Of a DNA stretch of 10,397 bases, positions 6,730 to 10,397 are shown in pieces. The stretch comes from Candidatus Cloacimonas sp. SDB. Its GTDB lineage: Bacteria > Cloacimonadota > Cloacimonadia > Cloacimonadales > TCS61. The position numbers and the translations under genes are program-made. The notes under the pieces are model-generated. The model was not told the origin of the DNA. It was given only the letters and a program-made list of their open reading frames with translations, and searched no databases. The stretch lies in the NCBI GenBank assembly GCA_001412425.1, contig LKUH01000134.1:1-10397 (forward strand), in the 5' to 3' direction. Position 1 is the stretch's first letter. Each line of letters starts with the position of its first letter.

Positions 6730-8062
6730 ATTAAGTGAACAAGTTATTACAGTTTTGATGTTAGGGGGAGTGCTTACCCTGGTTATGACTGGTTTTCCAA
6801 TTGCTTTTGTTATAGCGAGTGTTGCACTCATTATGGGTTTTGTTCTGTTTGGCGGAGAAGTGACATACCATATCCTGTACAGTCGGCTTTATAGCATGCT
6901 ACTGAGTTATCCGTTCCTGGCAGTTCCTCTTTTTACCTTTATGGGTGTTATTCTACAGATGTCTGGAATTGTTGAAGAATTATATACAGTACTATATGAA
7001 AGTATGAGTGGTTTTAGGGGCGGTTTAGCAATCGTTACGATAATATTTGGTACAATCCTTGCCGCCTGTTTGGGAGTTATCACTGCTTCTGTCACCATGT
7101 TGACATTGATTGCATTGGCACCCATGGTAACTAGAGGATATGATAAATCAATTGCTTCTGGCTCGGTTGTTGCAGCCGGTACATTGGGGATATTAATTCC
7201 TCCCAGTATTATGTTGGTTGTTTATGCACCACAAGCCGGTCTTTCTATTGGACAAATGTTTATGGCTGCTTTTACTCCTGGACTGCTTCTTTCAGGTTCT
7301 TATATTGTCTATGTGGGAATTCGGTGTTTCCTGAATCCAAAATTAGGGCCGCCAGTTTCTGAAGAACAAAAGCTGAGATTACCTTTTTGGTCAAAAATGA
7401 TGAAATTACTAAAATCGCTAATTCCCCCATTGGCAATTATTTTTGCAGTTTTAGGCACAATATTTACGGGGATTGCTCCTCCAACTGAAGCCGCTGCTAT
7501 GGGGAGTTTGGCTGCTGTACTTTTAGCTATAATCTACCGAAAAATGACCTGGGATATTGCCAAACGTGCAGCCGTGGAAACACTCCGAGTGAGTTCTTTT
7601 GTGCTCCTTATTGCAGGAATTTGCTATGCTTATGTAGGGGTGTTTATGAGTGCAGGTTGCGGGAGGGTCGTGAAAGAGGCAATCTTGGCTGTTCCGGGTG
7701 GAAGGTGGGGTTCCTTCTTTGTGGTTATGGTGATCGTTTTTTTGCTGGGGATGTTTATCGAATGGATAGGAATTGTTTTTATCATTGTTCCGATATTGTC
7801 ACCGGTTATAGTTGCTTTGGGATTTGATCCACTATGGGCGGGAATGATGGTTTGTATAAATTTACAGATGGCATTCCAAACACCGCCAATGGCCATGTCA
7901 GTTTTTGTCTGTCAGGGGACTGCTCCACCAGAACTGGGTGTTACATTGAATGATATTATTAAGGGAGTTATTCCATTTATTGCTATTATTGCCTTTTGGC
8001 TGTTAATGTTTAGTATATACCCACAATTAATAACCTGGTTGCCAAATCTAATGATGAAATAA
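6722..8062 (+). CDS. dctM: TRAP transporter large permease, DctM family
   Basis: Large membrane subunit that forms the substrate and cation path of the TRAP transporter. From TTG 6722 it has 446 residues, the usual DctM length, with about a dozen hydrophobic segments spread over the protein. Signatures are GFPIAF (24-29), the two-part helical-hairpin region with GVITASVTMLTL (118-129) and GTLGILIPPSI (153-163), and the second-half APPTEAAAMG (252-261). Near the C-terminus, NLQMAFQTPPMAMSVFV is the inverted-repeat counterpart of the IPPSI region. GTG 6713 in the same frame would add three residues, but it lacks a ribosome binding site, whereas AGAGGTGA sits just before the TTG. The gene ends the transporter operon and is followed by a strong palindrome. 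Confidence 0.92.
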   Translation: MIELSEQVITVLMLGGVLTLVMTGFPIAFVIASVALIMGFVLFGGEVTYHILYSRLYSMLLSYPFLAVPLFTFMGVILQMSGIVEELYTVLYESMSGFRGGLAIVTIIFGTILAACLGVITASVTMLTLIALAPMVTRGYDKSIASGSVVAAGTLGILIPPSIMLVVYAPQAGLSIGQMFMAAFTPGLLLSGSYIVYVGIRCFLNPKLGPPVSEEQKLRLPFWSKMMKLLKSLIPPLAIIFAVLGTIFTGIAPPTEAAAMGSLAAVLLAIIYRKMTWDIAKRAAVETLRVSSFVLLIAGICYAYVGVFMSAGCGRVVKEAILAVPGGRWGSFFVVMVIVFLLGMFIEWIGIVFIIVPILSPVIVALGFDPLWAGMMVCINLQMAFQTPPMAMSVFVCQGTAPPELGVTLNDIIKGVIPFIAIIAFWLLMFSIYPQLITWLPNLMMK

Positions 8063-8070
8063 TAATTCTG

Positions 8071-8119
8071 GTTTAAAGGTGTATTTTTAGGTTCGGTTGC
8101 GTTTAAAAGTGTATTTATT
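8071..8119. repeat. Imperfect direct repeat, 18-base units at 30-base period
   Basis: GTTTAAAGGTGTATTTTT (8071-8088) recurs as GTTTAAAAGTGTATTTAT (8101-8118) with two mismatches. The second copy begins exactly where the GC-rich left arm of the palindrome ends. The arrangement resembles a duplicated mobile-element terminus or duplicated protein-binding sites. No transposase gene is nearby. Confidence 0.6.
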
Positions 8120-8137
8120 TAAATGCAACCGAACCTA
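8088..8137. repeat. 20-bp-stem palindrome after the TRAP operon
   Basis: TAGGTTCGGTTGC (8088-8100) is exactly mirrored by GCAACCGAACCTA (8125-8137). The pairing continues inward through one G-T pair and six A-T pairs, giving a 20-bp stem with a 10-base loop (8108-8117). Neither strand has a T-run after the stem, so it is not a canonical intrinsic terminator. It could be an mRNA 3' stabiliser, a REP/MITE-like dispersed repeat or the remains of facing insertion-sequence ends. Confidence 0.75.
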
Positions 8138-8234
8138 GTCCATTAAATTGACAATATGACTATCAAATCTCTTAAAAAATATCTATAACAGGCTACAATA
8201 AATTTTATGGGTCAGTTAAAGTTATGGTAATATT

Positions 8235-8268
8235 GCTAGTATAGTTCTACATGTATAACATACTAAGC
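8235..8268. repeat. Imperfect dyad in the leader of the LarA-like gene
   Basis: GCTAGTATAGTT (8235-8246) and AACATACTAAGC (8257-8268) can pair over 11 positions with one single-base bulge on each arm and a 10-base loop. It lies 28 bases before the SD. It could be an operator or leader hairpin, with low certainty. Confidence 0.3.
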
Positions 8269-8310
8269 TGGAAGGTAATTAAAAATTAATAAGACGAGGA
8301 ATGATATAGA

Positions 8311-9582
8311 ATGAATAAATCATCTTCTGAGCAAATCAAAATAAGAAAAATAAAGCAGGTTTTTTGCAAAGATAGTATTTCTGATATTCCCGAGTATATT
8401 CATCAGGTATTTAAGAAATCTGATCTGCCATCTAGAATTAATGCAGGGGATAGAATCGGCATAACTACCGGCAGTAGAGGCATCTCCAATATCCATGTTA
8501 TTGTTAAACAAGTCATTACAGAATTAAGGAATATTAATGCAAATCCTTTTATTATAGCAGCAATGGGTAGCCATGGGGGTGCTACTAGCCAGGGACAGAA
8601 AGAAATATTAACTTCTTATAACATTACTGAACGAGAAATGGGTGTGCCTATTTCATCGGCAATGAATACAGTCAAAATTGGAATAGTAGATAATAATATC
8701 CCTGTATATTTTAGCGAAGAGGCATTAGATGCAGATGGAATTATTGCCCTAAATAGGGTTAAACTGCATACCGATTTCAAAAGTAACCTGTTAGAAAGTG
8801 GAATGTCCAAGATATTGGTAATTGGGTTAGGTAAAAGAAATGGTGCTGAATCTATTCATTCCTTAGGTGTATACGGCTTGAAAAAGATTATTCCGCAGGC
8901 AGTCAAATTAATAATTGAAAAAACACCTGTAATTCAGGGCATAGGCATCCTGGAAAATGGCTATGACCAAACTATGGAAATTAAGTTTTGTCCGCCGGAA
9001 GACATTGTTAAAACTGATGCTCAACTATTAAAAAAATGTAAAGATGTTTTCCCTTCTTTACCATGTGATAGTATTGATGTATGTATTGTTCAGGAAATGG
9101 GTAAAAATATCAGTGGTACCGGATTGGATACCAATGTTATTGGGAGGTTGTGTATTAATGGTGAAAAAGAAGTAGGCAAACCTAGAATAAATAAACTAGT
9201 TGTATTTGATATTACCGAACAATCTCATGGGAATGCCTTAGGTGTTGGCCTGTCTGATGTAACTACCCGCAAACTTGTCAATAAAATCAATTACCAGGAC
9301 ACCTATGCTAATACGATAACCAGCACTTTTCTAAACCGGGCAAAGATTCCGATTACAGCTGAGACGGAAAAAGAAGCTGTAGATATTGCACTAAAAACTT
9401 GTTGGCAAATTGATAAGAAAAAAATAAGATTTGTGGTTATCAAGAATACCTTGGACCTCGAGTCTCTTTATGTTTCGGAAAGCATTTGGAATGATATTAA
9501 AGAAAATAGAGATATCAAGCCCTCTGGTGATTGGGAAGAACTGTCTTTTACACATGATGGAAAAATGAAAATTAAATTTTAA
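8311..9582 (+). CDS. LarA-family (nickel-pincer lactate racemase-like) 2-hydroxyacid racemase/epimerase homologue
   Basis: Member of the lactate racemase (LarA, formerly DUF2088) superfamily. Characterised members use a nickel-pincer nucleotide to invert the C2 carbon of 2-hydroxy acids by hydride transfer. The 423 residues match family length. GSHGGAT (86-92) corresponds to the LarA motif with the first catalytic His, here H88. KLHTDF (151-156) offers the second, H153. SGMSKIL (163-169) has K167, proposed equivalent of the lysine that holds the cofactor. H183 follows 16 residues later, as the nickel-binding His does in LarA. These equivalences are from motif spacing and memory, not an alignment. 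GAGGA at 8296-8300 lies 10 bases before ATG 8311; ATG 8301 is followed at once by a stop and is not a start. The substrate is unlikely to be simply lactate given the sugar-acid neighbours. The LarB, LarC and LarE cofactor genes are not in the window. Confidence 0.85.
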   Translation: MNKSSSEQIKIRKIKQVFCKDSISDIPEYIHQVFKKSDLPSRINAGDRIGITTGSRGISNIHVIVKQVITELRNINANPFIIAAMGSHGGATSQGQKEILTSYNITEREMGVPISSAMNTVKIGIVDNNIPVYFSEEALDADGIIALNRVKLHTDFKSNLLESGMSKILVIGLGKRNGAESIHSLGVYGLKKIIPQAVKLIIEKTPVIQGIGILENGYDQTMEIKFCPPEDIVKTDAQLLKKCKDVFPSLPCDSIDVCIVQEMGKNISGTGLDTNVIGRLCINGEKEVGKPRINKLVVFDITEQSHGNALGVGLSDVTTRKLVNKINYQDTYANTITSTFLNRAKIPITAETEKEAVDIALKTCWQIDKKKIRFVVIKNTLDLESLYVSESIWNDIKENRDIKPSGDWEELSFTHDGKMKIKF

Positions 9583-9728
9583 TTAAAAATATTACAGAAT
9601 TATACTTCTTAAGCAAAATAATACCAATTAGTTAGGTTTTATTTTTAGTAATATTGGACTTAGTTTTATACAATAAATATTTTCTGGAAGCTGTGCTAAA
9701 ATCTTATATTCTTATTTATTTAAATGCT
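9583..9728. other. Convergent intergenic gap without a clear terminator
   Basis: This very AT-rich stretch separates the LarA-like gene from the convergent ATP-grasp gene. CCAAT (9624-9628) and ATTGG (9653-9657) could bracket a weak stem, but there is no GC-rich hairpin with a T-run on either strand. No small gene is supported. Confidence 0.4.
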
Positions 9729-10397
9729 TTATTCTTCTGAGAATACCTCTACGGATTTGTCCCCTTTATGGGGATAGAGTTTTTTCTTAAGAGGCTCAAT
9801 CAATTCTTCCAGATATTGATTTGGAGCAAGTTTATTTCTAACCATGCTTTCATAAAAAATAATCTTGATTAACTGACTGTGGGATAAACCTACCTTGCTT
9901 CCCATAAAAGTAATAGAACCATTTACAGATAGGGCAGGGGTCCCGTTGATGTCAATTACGTAGAGCTCCCCATTTGTATCTTTTTTGACATCCAGGCGGA
10001 TAATATCACTGGCCTGGACAGCTATAAAGCTTCTTACTGAGATATCGACCAATGATGAAAATAGTGGATGCCTTTGATCGATGATTTCAAATTTGTTTTG
10101 CATCTGGTATTCTTTATTCTTGGTACGGGTATATCTAATTCCCCAGTCTTTTGGGAAAGCGACTATTGGAAGGATGTATTTATTTTTACTTCCTAATATA
10201 CCAATAGTAAATTCTTGCCCGGGTAAATATTTTTCAATGATCAATTTTTCTGGCCCCAGTATTTTTTTTAAAGATTCTATTTTGTTTTTCAATTCATTTA
10301 AATTGTGAACTACCGACTTAGGTGTTATTCCAATGCTATCTCCGCCACCAGCTGGCTTAATCATAAGAGGATACCCGATTCGCTCTATTTCCCTTAA
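9729..10397 (-). CDS. D-alanine-D-alanine ligase-like ATP-grasp protein, 5' end outside the window
   Basis: C-terminal 222 residues of an ATP-grasp ligase. The open frame runs through the right edge without a stop, and the residues before the first in-frame Met (codon at 10362-10364) read ERIGYPL. These continue directly into MIKPAGGGDSIG, the classic Ddl nucleotide-binding stretch, so that Met is internal and the gene is truncated by the window. In visible numbering: K14-P15 with the glycine-rich loop (17-19), EKYLPGQE (55-62), RLD (134-136) and DING (149-152). These match the ATP and metal sites of the family. In Ddl the last motif is normally Glu-x-Asn followed by TxPG. Here it is Asp-Ile-Asn and then GTPALSVN, so the metal ligand and the substrate end differ from a standard Ddl. 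An amino-acid or peptide ligase other than housekeeping Ddl is possible. It is convergent to the catabolic genes and shows no functional link to them. Confidence 0.85.
   Translation of the reverse strand, partial: LREIERIGYPLMIKPAGGGDSIGITPKSVVHNLNELKNKIESLKKILGPEKLIIEKYLPGQEFTIGILGSKNKYILPIVAFPKDWGIRYTRTKNKEYQMQNKFEIIDQRHPLFSSLVDISVRSFIAVQASDIIRLDVKKDTNGELYVIDINGTPALSVNGSITFMGSKVGLSHSQLIKIIFYESMVRNKLAPNQYLEELIEPLKKKLYPHKGDKSVEVFSEE

Larger units (their letters stand above)
8063..8310 (+). promoter_or_regulatory. 248-base spacer between dctM and the LarA-like gene
   Basis: No gene fits here. From left to right it holds a 30-base-period direct repeat (8071-8119), a 20-bp-stem palindrome (8088-8137), an isolated perfect -35-like TTGACA (8148-8153) with no good -10 at 17 bases, an imperfect dyad (8235-8268) and GAGGA (8296-8300), the SD of the LarA-like gene. 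The LarA-like gene may thus have its own promoter or read through from the transporter genes. Confidence 0.4.

Noticed and set aside
7621..7896. Open frames on both strands inside dctM
   Set aside because: They overlap the strongly supported DctM frame, have no recognisable family features and look like out-of-frame shadows.
8148..8177. TTGACA with downstream TTAAAA as a promoter for the LarA-like gene
   Set aside because: The -35 is perfect but the -10 candidates match only about half of the consensus, so it is mentioned within the spacer and not called separately.
8301..8309. ATG just after GAGGA before the LarA-like gene
   Set aside because: It is followed by ATA and then the stop TAG, and it sits too close to the SD. 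ATG 8311 is the start.
10081..10308. Plus-strand open frame of 75 codons opposite the ATP-grasp gene
   Set aside because: It is antisense to conserved Ddl motifs and has no plausible protein features.
10362..10364. ATG as the start of the minus-strand ATP-grasp gene
   Set aside because: The upstream codons stay open to the window edge and encode ERIGYPL, which belongs to the conserved Ddl stretch before the KP motif, so this Met is internal.

Overview
This is an AT-rich bacterial window (roughly one third G+C by eye) with Shine-Dalgarno sites of the AGGAGG type. It holds nine protein-coding genes. I see no RNA genes, CRISPR arrays, phage genes or transposase genes. Low G+C, strong SD sequences, a tripartite TRAP transporter and several sugar-acid enzymes suggest a heterotrophic, probably anaerobic bacterium. 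A Bacillota-like or Atribacterota-like lineage would fit, but the window has no marker gene to decide this.

Layout. Bases 1-4789 hold four plus-strand enzyme genes: a GarK/GlxK-type glycerate kinase, a D-isomer-specific 2-hydroxyacid dehydrogenase, a class II (zinc) ketose-bisphosphate-type aldolase and an FGGY sugar kinase. The dehydrogenase and aldolase genes overlap by 11 bases. A 322-base leader (4790-5111) with several dyads follows. Next come the three genes of a TRAP transporter, DctP-DctQ-DctM (5112-8062). A 248-base spacer carries a striking 20-bp-stem palindrome and a 30-base-period direct repeat. It leads to a homologue of the nickel-dependent lactate racemase LarA (8311-9582). A convergent, truncated D-Ala-D-Ala-ligase-like ATP-grasp gene (9729 to the right edge, minus strand) looks unrelated.

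How the genes may work together (inference). The TRAP system would import an anionic 2-hydroxy or 2-keto (sugar) acid. The LarA-like enzyme would change the configuration at its C2 carbon. The 2-hydroxyacid dehydrogenase would interconvert hydroxy and keto acids. The FGGY kinase would phosphorylate the open-chain keto sugar or keto acid, and the aldolase would split it into a triose phosphate plus a smaller fragment. Glycerate kinase would return a glycerate or hydroxypyruvate-derived fragment to glycolysis as phosphoglycerate. The substrate cannot be read from the sequence. The linkage of a LarA homologue to this gene set is the most interesting lead in the window.
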